A stretch of DNA of 64,000 bases. It comes from Ignelater luminosus (Eukaryota; Arthropoda; Insecta; Coleoptera; Elateridae). Made by a program: the position numbers and the translations under genes. This document shows, in pieces, positions 37,201 to 45,600 of the stretch (positions are counted from its first letter, which is position 1; each line of letters starts with the position of its first letter). The notes under the pieces were generated by a model that worked only from the letters and a program-made list of their open reading frames with translations, searched no databases and was not told where the DNA came from. The stretch lies in contig VTPC01007996.1 in the NCBI GenBank assembly GCA_011009095.1, positions 124,001 through 188,000 on the forward strand, read 5' to 3'.

Positions 37201-39176
37201 TACAGAAAATTCGAGTCATATTTGGATAGAAATTTGAGTCCTACTATTGGTCAGGGAGAAGGTATGTTATACAGGGTGCTCCTAAATAATTGCAAAATAT
37301 CTAAAGGGGTGATTCCTTGGTTTATTTCAAGACAGAACGTTCATAAAAACACATATCCAATAACGCCTCCAGATGTTGCAGTTTCGAGAGATTTATTTCA
37401 TTTGACTGCAATAAATCTTACTTTTAGTAATATCTCATCTAGCTATCTTCCTTTTCCATTTCGTTAGTTATATTTAAAGGTACCACATTCAATAGATGTT
37501 CATCGAACGTTTAAATTCCGACAACGGACGTCCAATTCTTAGCCGACGAACGTCCACAATAGACGTAATTTGTACATGGTCGTGGAATGGACGTCCACTG
37601 AATGTATAACTTACGTACAAAAATATTCTGGCGGAGTATGAACATAAAATAGGCATGGGGCGTTCACTAACTGATGTCCAATTTACGTCCATGAAGAGGT
37701 CTAGACTAATTTTGGACGACAAATGAACGTCTGGGATATAAACCGAAAGTTGCTTGTCTGGTTAGATTAAGGGTTAGATATCCTTTATCTAGTTTTGAAA
37801 TTCTGAGAAATACTAAAAGTATAAGAAGCAATAGAAATAAATATCACGTAATACAATTTTAATCAGGCACTTGCAATATCCATAAGACCACCAGTGCTTC
37901 TGAGGGCTACTAGAAAGTTAACCTCAACAATTCCTATTTCTTTAATATCTCTAATTTTTAACATAAGTATTTTTGTGGTCGTGGTTGAATGGTTACCTTG
38001 CAACCCCTTATGTGTCCTTTAACAATGAGATTTCAGTTTAATGAGAACATGTCCAATTTGGACATTTGTTGAGGATTTTTGATCAGTCTTGGCTTTTTTC
38101 CAGGATTTTGAACAAATAGTTATGGTGTCCAAAGATGGGATAGTACAAAAACCTCTGTTCAATTTCTGAACATAGTCCTTGTTTCAAATTGAAGTGGTTA
38201 CATTCAGTTTATTAATTAGTTAACACAGAAGATAGAAATTTTTTAAATCGTGATATTGATATATTTGCGTCAACACTTTTTACAGTTTCTTAATTACTGC
38301 TGTATACCAGATGGAAAACACTATAATGTAGATATTTGTTTTAGAAAAAAACCTGTATATTATTGAAAAGAAAGTTAAAAACATGTTTATCGTTTAAATA
38401 TAATGTAGGGTAAAGGCTTTAAGTAATTTTTTAAGCACTGATATTTTCTTTAATCACTATTTCAAAAACTAGACTAGTAGATAGGTGGCTACAATAATAT
38501 TTAATCTAACATTTAACCAAGATGTAGTAACTTAAGAGTTTTTACCCTATATTAATTTGGTGCTATGTTTTGTTCCGGTAATAGCACTGTGTGAAAGACC
38601 ATTATATTGATTTTTCTACAATATTTTTCAATGCATTTTTCTTTAACTTTAAAATTGTTATCTGTATTATTTTTATCAACTTTAAACAGAAGATGGATTG
38701 ATTTATCTTTACCTAATCCTATAAATCCATAATTTATAGCTCAAATCTTTGTGATACATTATCATATCTTTCCTCAGTATGACATTGTTTGAATAAATTT
38801 TTGAACTAACTAGACTCGGCATGCATAATGAGAAAAATGCTTACTTAAAAGTCTTGAACAAAGAAAAATTGCAAATGCAACAACTTTCTATAAGCAGAGA
38901 GCAAATGATAGTCATTCACTTGTTAAATACATTGTGACCCACAATATTGTAATTGATAAGGGCCAAGTATGGAGTTTCGTAATAGATTAAATATGATGAT
39001 AAGAGTATTAGAAAATCAAGAAAATATATAAAATATTAAATATATATAAAACCTACCTTCTGAAGGAACGAATTCATCCATTTGGTAAAAGTCTTCTTTT
39101 GAATGTGTAGACGTTCCTCCTGCAGGAACCGAATACGTCCCTGCTCGAACTTTTGTACCTCATCTCGTTGCGTCAT
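16149..39176 (-). CDS. kst: Beta-heavy spectrin (karst), complete 26-exon gene
   Basis: Membrane-skeleton crosslinker. In Drosophila beta-heavy spectrin pairs with alpha-spectrin at the apical domain of epithelia. I joined 26 exons with GT-AG borders, all phases matching: 39057-39176, 34555-34839, 34110-34496, 33063-34046, 32429-32648, 31953-32373, 31276-31882, 31038-31218, 30399-30888, 30103-30340, 29902-30041, 28894-29845, 27774-27992, 27423-27719, 27222-27367, 25972-26558, 24826-25005, 22217-24760, 21432-21676, 21142-21372, 20334-21082, 19393-20279, 18941-19329, 18708-18855, 16561-16656, 16149-16291. Total 11,886 nt, 3,961 residues, near the roughly 4,100 of Drosophila karst. Domains: CH1-CH2 (about 25-255), spectrin repeats (about 270-3560), SH3 (about 835-889), charged helix, PH (about 3710-3822), tail. 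The length and the SH3 within a beta-type layout (N-terminal CH, C-terminal PH) distinguish it from conventional beta- and alpha-spectrin. Confidence 0.95.
16561..16656 (-). CDS. kst: kst exon 25 (proline-rich tail)
   Basis: Residues 3883-3914: [20 protein letters not shown] and [11 protein letters not shown]. The PPPLP run is a possible SH3 or EVH1 ligand. It is supported by acceptor, donor and phase continuity rather than by a domain. Confidence 0.82.
17403..17590 (+). mobile_element. MITE copy 1 of an inverted pair
   Basis: About 188 bp starting TACAAGGTCGCTTAAAAGTA and ending CACCCAGTATA. It matches the complement of 17880-18057 through most of its length, including GGCAAATGAAATTTGGGGAA (17461-17480). 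Termini of TACAG...CTGTATA type and TA flanks suggest a Tc1/mariner MITE. Confidence 0.65.
17880..18057 (-). mobile_element. MITE copy 2 of an inverted pair
   Basis: About 178 bp in opposite orientation to 17403-17590, bounded by TACAGGATGTTCC at the left and GTTGCAAAAAGTATGG read on the complement at the right. Together the copies form arms of a long hairpin around a 290 bp loop in the kst pre-mRNA. Confidence 0.65.
18708..18855 (-). CDS. kst: kst exon 24 (Ser-rich, polyQ tail)
   Basis: Residues 3834-3882: [20 protein letters not shown], then [17 protein letters not shown] six-glutamine run; predicted disordered tail. Confidence 0.9.
18941..19329 (-). CDS. kst: kst exon 23 (PH domain)
   Basis: Residues 3704-3833. 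PH domain beginning around [18 protein letters not shown], with [20 protein letters not shown] and the C-terminal helix tryptophan in [19 protein letters not shown] domains of beta spectrins bind phosphoinositides and help membrane attachment. Confidence 0.95.
19330..19392 (-). other. 63 bp stop-free kst intron of length 3n
   Basis: Intron 22, donor GTAAGA and acceptor TGTGCAG. It is a multiple of three and open throughout, so if kept it would add 21 residues between the basic linker and the PH domain without breaking the frame. The splice sites are strong, so removal is the default reading. Confidence 0.8.
19393..20279 (-). CDS. kst: kst exon 22 (last repeats, charged helix, basic linker)
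   Basis: Residues 3408-3703. Last repeats ([36 protein letters not shown]), then a segment dense in E, R and K (19665-19805, [20 protein letters not shown] onward) resembling a single alpha-helix. It ends in a Ser/Arg/Lys-rich linker ([35 protein letters not shown]) before PH. Confidence 0.94.
20334..21082 (-). CDS. kst: kst exon 21 (spectrin repeats)
   Basis: Residues 3159-3407. Cores [20 protein letters not shown] and [20 protein letters not shown]; ends DQYQDL with a split ATG codon completed by exon 22. Confidence 0.94.
21142..21372 (-). CDS. kst: kst exon 20 (spectrin repeat)
   Basis: Residues 3082-3158; begins [20 protein letters not shown]. The donor is AAACAA then GTAAGT. Confidence 0.92.
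21432..21676 (-). CDS. kst: kst exon 19 (spectrin repeat)
   Basis: Residues 3000-3081, [20 protein letters not shown] to LQDALESQM. Confidence 0.92.
21719..22195. mobile_element. MITE filling kst intron 18
   Basis: Inverted ends share AAAAGGTCA, GTTAAG, ATGGGGATCTTG and GGTAAAAGATA (left 21724-21776, right complement 22127-22190). The same core, CATGGGGATC...GGTAAGAGATAC, forms the termini of the 772 bp element at 41923-42694, so both belong to one family. It takes up most of a 540 bp intron whose neighbours are 55-65 bp. Confidence 0.75.
22217..24760 (-). CDS. kst: kst exon 18 (2.5 kb, about eight spectrin repeats)
   Basis: Residues 2152-2999, uninterrupted. Helix A cores recur about every 106 residues: [119 protein letters not shown]. 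It is the largest exon; flanked on the 3' side by an intron made almost wholly of a MITE. Confidence 0.96.
24826..25005 (-). CDS. kst: kst exon 17 (spectrin repeat)
   Basis: Residues 2092-2151, [20 protein letters not shown] to NAQEAALG. Confidence 0.92.
25177..25561. mobile_element. MITE in kst intron 16
   Basis: 385 bp with about 45 bp inverted termini: CAAAGTGTTCATAAATGTTT at the left then CTGGGTCCAG, and the complement at the right (25517-25561). TA flanks (25175-25176 and 25562-25563). Noncoding, Tc1/mariner-like. Confidence 0.82.
25972..26558 (-). CDS. kst: kst exon 16 (spectrin repeats)
   Basis: Residues 1896-2091. Starts [20 protein letters not shown]; about two repeats, including [20 protein letters not shown]. 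Phase-1 donor next to a MITE-bearing intron. Confidence 0.94.
26883..26939 (-). CDS. kst: Candidate 57 bp cassette exon of kst
   Basis: Lies in the 663 bp intron between exons 15 and 16. It has an acceptor (TTTTAG) preceded by a perfect TACTAAC branch-site match (complement at 26948-26954), an open frame, and a donor (TATG then GTAATG). Phase 2 in and phase 2 out with length 3n, so inclusion adds 19 residues ([17 protein letters not shown] within) without changing the frame. Skipping gives a normal spectrin junction (LQLDEKWQKL), so the exon is best read as optional. It could be chance. Confidence 0.45.
27222..27367 (-). CDS. kst: kst exon 15 (spectrin repeat)
   Basis: Residues 1848-1895, [17 protein letters not shown] to KQLQL; phase-2 donor that joins equally well to exon 16 or to the candidate cassette exon at 26883. 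Confidence 0.92.
27423..27719 (-). CDS. kst: kst exon 14 (spectrin repeat)
   Basis: Residues 1749-1847 with [20 protein letters not shown]; both borders in phase 0. Confidence 0.93.
27774..27992 (-). CDS. kst: kst exon 13 (spectrin repeat)
   Basis: Residues 1676-1748 with [20 protein letters not shown], a canonical repeat helix A/B start. Confidence 0.93.
28238..28651. mobile_element. pogo/Tigger-like MITE in kst intron 12
   Basis: 414 bp, TA-flanked (28236-28237 and 28652-28653). Termini CAGTAATACCCTGCATTTAC and, on the complement, CAGTAATACCCCGACTTACG. The CAG-TA-C-C pattern with an internal AATTCGCGTA motif is like pogo/Tigger ends. The interior is noncoding. Confidence 0.75.
28894..29845 (-). 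CDS. kst: kst exon 12 (about three spectrin repeats)
   Basis: Residues 1358-1675. Helix A cores [20 protein letters not shown] and [20 protein letters not shown]. Followed by a MITE-bearing intron. Confidence 0.94.
29902..30041 (-). CDS. kst: kst exon 11 (spectrin repeat)
   Basis: Residues 1312-1357 ([20 protein letters not shown]); helices B-C of one repeat, phase-2 donor completing a glycine codon. Confidence 0.91.
30103..30340 (-). CDS. kst: kst exon 10 (spectrin repeat)
   Basis: Residues 1232-1311, including [20 protein letters not shown] and the next helix B start. Confidence 0.92.
30399..30888 (-). CDS. kst: kst exon 9 (spectrin repeats)
   Basis: Residues 1069-1231. Helix A cores [15 protein letters not shown] and [14 protein letters not shown]; phase-2 donor. 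Confidence 0.93.
31038..31218 (-). CDS. kst: kst exon 8 (spectrin repeat)
   Basis: Residues 1009-1068; helices B-C of one repeat ([20 protein letters not shown]). Phase-1 donor in LEG. Confidence 0.92.
31276..31882 (-). CDS. kst: kst exon 7 (SH3 domain and basic linker)
   Basis: Residues 806-1008. SH3 at about 835-889: [20 protein letters not shown], then [21 protein letters not shown] with the expected ALYDY-like, WW and P-x-NY positions. It is followed by a strongly basic linker (31468-31640, [17 protein letters not shown] and beyond) ending in a bipartite nuclear-signal-like KRK...PKRQKK motif, then a spectrin repeat resumes ([14 protein letters not shown]). An SH3 inside a beta-type spectrin is diagnostic of beta-heavy. 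Confidence 0.95.
31953..32373 (-). CDS. kst: kst exon 6 (spectrin repeats, before SH3)
   Basis: Residues 666-805. Contains [20 protein letters not shown], a typical repeat helix A, and ends [10 protein letters not shown] just before the SH3-bearing insert. Confidence 0.93.
32429..32648 (-). CDS. kst: kst exon 5 (spectrin repeat)
   Basis: Residues 593-665. One partial repeat with the helix A core [14 protein letters not shown]. Splits a codon (phase 1) into exon 6. Confidence 0.92.
32649..33062 (-). other. kst intron 4 (414 bp), nothing recognised
   Basis: AT-rich, no inverted termini or extra exon noticed. Confidence 0.6.
33063..34046 (-). CDS. kst: kst exon 4 (first spectrin repeats)
   Basis: Residues 265-592. 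Begins [12 protein letters not shown] straight after CH2 and holds about three helical repeats, with the spectrin pattern of a conserved W early in helix A ([34 protein letters not shown]). Confidence 0.93.
34110..34496 (-). CDS. kst: kst exon 3 (acidic linker and CH2 domain)
   Basis: Residues 136-264. An acidic DEENESSE linker, then CH2 with [38 protein letters not shown] and the closing [17 protein letters not shown]1 plus CH2 form the F-actin-binding module of the spectrin family. Confidence 0.95.
34555..34839 (-). CDS. kst: kst exon 2 (CH1 domain)
   Basis: Residues 41-135. Contains the CH signature [19 protein letters not shown], then NVNKSLAFL, and the [19 protein letters not shown] actin-binding helix. 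Follows the largest intron (4,217 bp). Confidence 0.95.
35784..35955. mobile_element. Short CAGGGTGAT-ended MITE
   Basis: About 172 bp, starting CAGGGTGATATTAAATATG and ending with the complement of CAGGGTGATTCTATTA; only the first 9-10 bases are inverted. The interior (GCAAAA...AAGGG...ATTTC...CATGA...CCAATAATGC) loosely matches the sequence after 37273, so both may be ends of one transposon family. Confidence 0.55.
36041..36338. mobile_element. MITE with about 100 bp inverted arms
   Basis: About 298 bp with arms reaching well inward. Landmarks in both arms are GGGAGTCCAA, ATTGGAGTCA and CGAGATAGAA. The two arms take up most of the element, leaving a loop of under 100 bp. No coding potential. 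Confidence 0.7.
37273..37440. mobile_element. Single transposon end (CAGGGTGCTCCTAAATAATT)
   Basis: A CAGGGTG terminus after TA, followed by TTGCAAAATATCTAAAGGGG then ATTCC, a layout shared with 35784-35955. No matching inverted end was found, so this is a truncated copy or an element whose other end has decayed. Confidence 0.4.
37480..37925. repeat. Dispersed repeat copy rich in GGACGTCC palindromes
   Basis: Contains GGACGTCC palindromes and decayed versions (GAACGTCC, GGACGACA), the string GATGTCCAATTTACGTCCAT (37673-37692), and further on AGAAATAAATAT and ACCACCAGTGCTT. The same markers occur in the same order at 56890-57235, so these are two copies of one family. Class unknown. Confidence 0.7.
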
Positions 39177-39232
39177 GTTAGTTCTGTGTGAAGTGTTGAG
39201 CTGTTGCTTTGGTTCATACTGCACAGGACCCA
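39057..39232 (-). CDS. kst: kst exon 1 (start codon and CH1 beginning)
   Basis: The donor follows SFLQK (39056/39055 = GT). The chosen start is ATG 39174-39176, giving [20 protein letters not shown], the conserved N-terminus of karst as I recall it; residues 1-40. The exon continues upstream to an acceptor at 39233-39234, leaving 18 in-frame codons without a stop. An upstream exon could therefore extend the protein, or supply an A that makes a split ATG at the junction. That upstream exon was not found. Confidence 0.88.
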
Positions 39233-41922
39233 CTGAAATAAAATAATTGTACTCTTAGTACAAAAAAAACACCAGTACACATTCACAACGTTCGAAGTTG
39301 AATAATCAGATTTAAAAATTATTTTACTGACAATTGCTTGCCTAATGGTGTAAATTAGCAGTTATCTTATAACGTATGTTGTTATCTCTAAAATCAACAT
39401 ACAAGGCAAACACCATGATAAGGTAAAGAGGCTAATATCCAACCTACCTACTAAATGTTTGCTAATTTAATGCAACTTGCAAAATATTTGAATAAAAAAA
39501 GACTATGTGTAGTCTACCGCCTAGAAATATAAAATTTTGTTGTGATTCTATACAAATTTTTTATTTTTTTGCATAATTATCTATTTACATACATACATAA
39601 AATAATTAATTTGTTTTCAAAAATAATAAACAAAGAATTGATATTTAAAAAAGAAGATGTTTGCTGTACTACATCATCCTTTGAGATAAGCACATATTAT
39701 AGTAAAACATCATCAAATGAAAAAGTGAAAATTATAAATTAAATTTAATGAACCTCAAACAGGAAGCAAACCAGAAAAATCTTAAAAATAATGGCAAAAA
39801 CTAAAATTCTATCTTCTTTGTATTAAATCAAAACCATATCATGAAGGTATTTCATATCTTTACTAGTCATCTTAAAATAAAAGAGTGAATTTTGACGTAC
39901 AATGATACGTAACATAAAAGATATAAAAATACCAGTAGCAAATCCAAATTAAGATATTGTTTTTTATCTTTGCTCAGACCGTTGTATTTATAATTCTGTC
40001 CGTACACTTGTTATGAGGATATACATATTAATTTTTTGTTTGTATCCCAAGTTTTTTTTTTGTTTATAATTGACTATGTAATATTTTTGATGACTAATCG
40101 CAAGGAGACTAAAGATTCACCAGTTATTAATCATTCAAGAGAACTTTAAAACTTCCATATTTGTCAAGTTTTCCTTTTCATTGAAATAAGTTTATATAGA
40201 CAAAATTTTGAAAAATCGGTCTTGTGATGTTGAAACAAACACAAACCTTGATTGACACCATAAGTAAAGCTTTTAATAGTTACTTAAAGAATTAATTATA
40301 TACCCAATTCAATTAACTCAACTTATACATTTCAGCTTAATAGCGAAACCTATAATTTTGTAAATGGATTATATTGTTTAGCCTCTATTTAATTTGCTGC
40401 ATAGTGTTTAAACAAGCAGATGTTTTTAATTATAAAAGTGCAAATTCGCTAATAGAATGTCCTTACATTCCAATGAAGGTTTTTATAGATAATGACATAT
40501 TTATTTTGGTAGATGACGGATTTCATAATTGGATATCGATTTATCAGAGATAAATAAAAGTATATGACAAAGGTTTCCTCCTTAAATGATTTTTACAAAT
40601 GTTCTGTTTGAAATCTTGGAAATAATGCATTTTACTTTCATTTCCTTATTGTTTGGCATTATTGAAAAGTTAGTATATTATACATTCACCATGAAGAATT
40701 AACTTTGTATTTGATGTTACCAAACAATACATTAGTCTAATTACTGAGAATAAAAGACCAATAACTTTTATGAATACATTTAATTAATAAATTTTGCAAT
40801 GTGATACCTTCTAAATATTAAGCAAATTAAGATTTAACAGGAGAAAGAAGGAAGTACCTTGTAAAACAGAAAAGTGTTAAAAATTAAAGCAAAGTAATAA
40901 ATTATTCTAATTTATTGTTATTAATAAAATATGGACATCTTATTAAATCAAAATTTACTTTTCTCTGTCTTTTAATATTGTTAATCAGTAATACACAAAG
41001 ATTTAAAATTTTCTTAGCAAGCTTGATTGCTAGATGTCAAAAGTTGTTGGTGGTAAGTAACTACTCTTTAAATATCTTAAGAAACAGAGTTGCAATCTAA
41101 ATGTGGTTTGAGGTAATGATTTGGGATAAAAAGGTTTAGTGAAGTATTTTCTAAAAGACGCAAAAAAAGTGTCAAAAACTATTTCTATAACGACTTCATC
41201 TTTTGGTTTATTTACTGACAATATTTCATAATATTCTGTTGAAATGTCTGGATCTTGTATGTATCCCAAAAAACATCTTGACAAAAACATCACATACATG
41301 CCAGTGCATTTCTCGGTAAATACTAGACCGTTTATCTCAAATCACTACCTTCATTATCGAGATATTATTTAAAGAAAAGTAGTTATCAGCAGCAATGTTT
41401 GAGACCGTGTATACCTAAGTCCAAGCATGCTAGGAAAATTTGAAGGAAGGAAATGTTTGTTATTCTTAAGAATTTAGTATGTGTCTCAATTTTGATAGGG
41501 TTTACACCATACTATCCTAATTCTTCCGGTCAAATTCATTGGTGAGAACTAAATTTGTTGAATCTTTTGTTTTTCTGCTATAAGCAAAAATGAAGAATTC
41601 ATCATTTTTTGTGTTGCCATTTTTTTCTCGTCAAAATAATGAAAATGGTTGTCACTGATCATTACCAATAGGTATTAATGTCAGTTCTAACGCTAAGTCC
41701 TATACAATATAACTTAATGAAATGATAAATGACAAAATTAAGTGCTTTTATAGGTTAAGTTCAAGTATACTCTTAAGACTTAGGTGTTGGATTGATGTAA
41801 TCTTTTTTTCTTTTAGTTGGATTGAGGTACTTTTTTTTGCGTAATATATTAGATTGATGCACTTTTGCGTATACACAATAATTGATCAGTGAATAGGCAA
41901 ATAAAACTAACAACATTTTATA
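39233..41922. other. Region upstream of kst exon 1; 5' UTR exon expected but not found
   Basis: The acceptor at 39233-39234 implies an upstream exon. No convincing GC-rich promoter or donor was identified. An 89-codon frame on the - strand (41030-41299) has no recognisable similarity and is not called. Confidence 0.5.
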
Positions 41923-42694
41923 CAGAGTGTCCAAGATAAGGATGCACAGCATGGGGATCTCGGAAACGGTAAGAGATACAGCATCGGTTAAATGGGATGA
42001 AAGTTGGCTATTTATAGGACCTATTTGTGGGCGTTTGCAAAATCTAGATATCTTGGATAGTTTCAGAGATATTTAAAAAAAAAGTAGATTTCTCGACTTT
42101 CATTATTTTTTTCCTTTATTTGAAGGGATATCGGAAAACTAAAACCACTTTTCCATTGCCACTTTTTGTTCTCTATTAAAATATGCTAACAAAATTCCTG
42201 TACAACGTTTCGGTTTCGAATAACCATCATCAACCTAATTTTCAAATGGGTGAAAAAACAATTGAAAATTGTTTTGGATAGCTCTTGTTGTCATGATTCT
42301 AATGATGTAAACATGATGGGATTATTTTGGTTTTGATTTTTCTGTGTTGAACGCTGTTGTGACCAACTGTAATAATTGCTGTTCATCTTCAAAACTTTGG
42401 TTGAGCACATGATTCTTGACATAACCCCAGAGGAAAGAAATCTAACGGTGTTAGATCAGGTGATCGTGCAGGCCAGGGTACTGCAGAATGCATTAATTTA
42501 TAGCATAAGAAATCAAAATAACCCTATCATGTTTACATCATTAGAATCGTGACAATAAGAGCTATCCAAAACAATTTTGCAAACGCCAACAAAAAGGTCC
42601 TATAAATAGCTAACTTTCATCCCATTTAACCGATCCTGTATCTCTTAACGTTTCTAAGATCCCCATGCTGTGCATCCTTATCTTGGACACGCTG
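41923..42694. mobile_element. Mariner-like deletion derivative, 772 bp, long inverted termini
   Basis: TA-flanked (41921-41922 and 42695-42696). Inverted termini extend about 100 bp from CAGAGTGTCCAAGATAAGGA inward through CATGGGGATC. On the - strand at about 42380-42480 a broken reading gives YPGLHDHL then FLWGYVKNHVLNQSFEDEQQ, i.e. the mariner-type C-terminal catalytic region with a frameshift. A non-autonomous element that still shows its transposase ancestry; related to the intronic MITE at 21719-22195. Confidence 0.8.
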
Positions 42695-42696
42695 TA

Positions 42697-45600
42697 TATT
42701 TGGTTGGCGCGACCACATTTATTTGCAGCCTGCTTCTTAAGCGGTAACAAAGATACAAACTTCATCTGATCATTGATCAAGGGTGCAGTTATACATGTTA
42801 CAACAAAAGAGGGATGCAGTCCCGTTAGACCCGCAGTCACTGTCCTGCATATCGTTATGGTCAGGTACAAAGCCCGCAAACAAATATTTTAAAATATAAA
42901 AAAGCAAGAACAATAGGCGTTAGTTAAAAACAAAGATTATAGTGATACCAAGGCAATGGTCTTAGACTACTACTGTATATTTTGATCTTAAACTTATTTG
43001 CTCAAGATCAATAGTTTCAATTGCACCTTAGATTCTGATCTGTTTTGTAAATAAATTAAAACTGAATAACTTAAACACTAAAAGTATGGTAATGAGTGTC
43101 TCATAATATTTGTCCGAGAAAACTAATTAAATGTTATTTTCTGTGGCCTTTGACTGTTGGTACAAAATTCTGTGAGGACTGAAAGTGATTTTCTAATCTT
43201 CTACCGATTCAATAGCACAATATAATTGCAGTAGGACACCTGGATAATAACTTGCTTTTTCAATAGCACTTTTACAGTAATAAATAGATATCAAAAGATC
43301 CTTACATTATTTAGGAAAATTTGGAAACCAACTAGTGGGTTTGAATCGATCATAAATATACCATTCTGTATTGGAAGATAATGACTGCCATAAATTAATA
43401 ATTTTAAAAGTTCGATGAAATTAAATTAGTAAATTAAAACGGTTAAAGTAGGAGGTGTTCTAAACGTTTTGAAAAACTGTATAGGTAATACTGACCACAA
43501 CATGAGTCACATTATTAATGATTAAAATATTTCCACTAACTCTCATCAAATTGCTATAGAAGTAATCAGAATGCAAGAAAGGAACAATTGATTAATTAAT
43601 AAATAAAGAAGTTTCATTAGAGACTTACGAATGATTAGTCATTTCCTTTATTATGCAGTAATTCATTTTTTGAAAGTTTTAATTAACTTTTTACAATTTA
43701 CTTCAATGCTTAATGAAGCTACATCCAAATTCAGTATTTAGGACTGTGCATTATGTGAGATTTATACCTTTCTATAATTACAAGAAAAAAGGTCTGTTTA
43801 ATGCTATATAGAATAAAGAAATTGAAAAAGATATCTTCAATTAAGACTAATATTAAGGTTTTTGATTTCACCAATCTATCTAGAAAATAGGAAACTACAA
43901 TGCAACTTCCTCCCTTTCAATTTAAAAACAATGTATAATTTTTTAGTTCAACTACATTTCACTTTTATTTGCATTCCTATTAAATGATAATACGATGAAG
44001 GAAGTGTTTGATAAAATAACGTGTAATAGCAGGTTTAAATTTCAAATTTGTACTTCGTACAGCTGCAATCGTCTTTAGAATCAATAGTCTCACTCTTCCT
44101 TAAAAAGAAAGTCAATTTCAAAGTGCATTTTCGCTTTTTTTTCTCTCGCAAAAGTTTTACAAAGCAATTGCAAATTTATTGTGAAAGCTATTCAATAAAT
44201 GTAGTAAATGCTGCAAACAGAAAGTAATGCAAATGTTTATAGTCCCATACATAATGTAACAGTTCATGTATGGCAGGCGCAATACAAAAGAACTTAGCTT
44301 ACACAGTCACGGTCAGTAACATGTAATCCCCATAACAATTCATTTAATTCCCCGGAAGACACATATACAAAATGTTCATTAAATTCTTTCACTATTTTCA
44401 ATATATGGGATGCTGAAAATGATATCACGTTTGAAATTTATTTGCATATCACCTTGAATGAATACATTCCAGAAATCTTTTTCTTTTACATTAAAGTAGA
44501 ATTATATTTAAAATTCATAATCATAAACATCCTACGTACAAAAAACACTTTTACGGAAATATCCGCGTATTTTTTATAGTATGTTGTAACTTGTCTCTTA
44601 TGCGTTTCCCTTTTTTTTAACTACTTATTGTTAAACATTGTTTACATATACCTATAATAAATGCCAAGTTTAAAAAAAAACACTTGACAGCATTACATGC
44701 AAGAATGCGAAGAAAATAAATATGATAACAAAAAGAATAATAAATTGACAAAAATTTAAGTTCTGAAAATTTGGAATAAAAATCATTTCAGCACTTACAA
44801 TATTTAAAATTGTAACATATACTAATAAATTACAGTTTTTGGATTTTGCCCTATGATTAATGTATGGTGTAACGTAACTTCGTTTTACTTTTTTTTAAAT
44901 ACCTGTTATTAAAAATTTGCAATTCAATGTAGGAATTTCGTAAATATTCAATTAATAGAACATACATAACAGCTTTCGTTTTATCTGGTAATATTCACAG
45001 AAGTGCAACAACACGACAGTGCAGTGTGGGAATACACAAAGCAGAAATAATAGATAACAATATACAATACCAACAATACTGTCCTTCATAGAGCGCCGCA
45101 TAACTATATTATGTAAGAAATTACTCATTTCACATACCGTAACGATTCTTGTGCATGACAAAATTTTAAGAATTCCCTCACTGTCGTACATTTACTGAAT
45201 AATAACACTAAACTAACAGTTAAAATCCCTTGAAATGCATCGTAGCTTCTAAAGAGGGAACGTGTATCTTATCAAAACGATAATGAAGCGCCCTGGAATT
45301 TATCATATCTTATAAATACCTATTACAAATAAAATAGGAAATACCTAAAAGTAAGTAATGATAAAATAAAAAAAAACTGTACTGGCTACTTAAATTCTTT
45401 TTATTTATTGACAGAAAAATCAACTACTGCAGTACTACTATACATCATATTTATTTGTTACAATTATAAACAATAGTATGAATGAAAATAAATACTTATG
45501 TTAGTTAATAATAATTCCGTAAATTAAGAAAAAAACAAATAGGAATTAATTGAAACAGTTCAAGTTATAATTAATTAAATACATAATATATGATATATAT

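Larger units (their letters stand above)
34840..39056 (-). other. kst intron 1 (4.2 kb), repeat-bearing
   Basis: Separates the start-codon exon from the rest of CH1. Contains the elements at 35784-35955, 36041-36338, 37273 onward and 37480-37925. The remainder is AT-rich; no further coding exon is required by phase. Confidence 0.75.

Noticed and set aside
41030-41299. 89-codon - strand frame near the kst 5' side
   Set aside because: No recognisable domain, AT-rich codon use and no splice context; not supportable as a gene.
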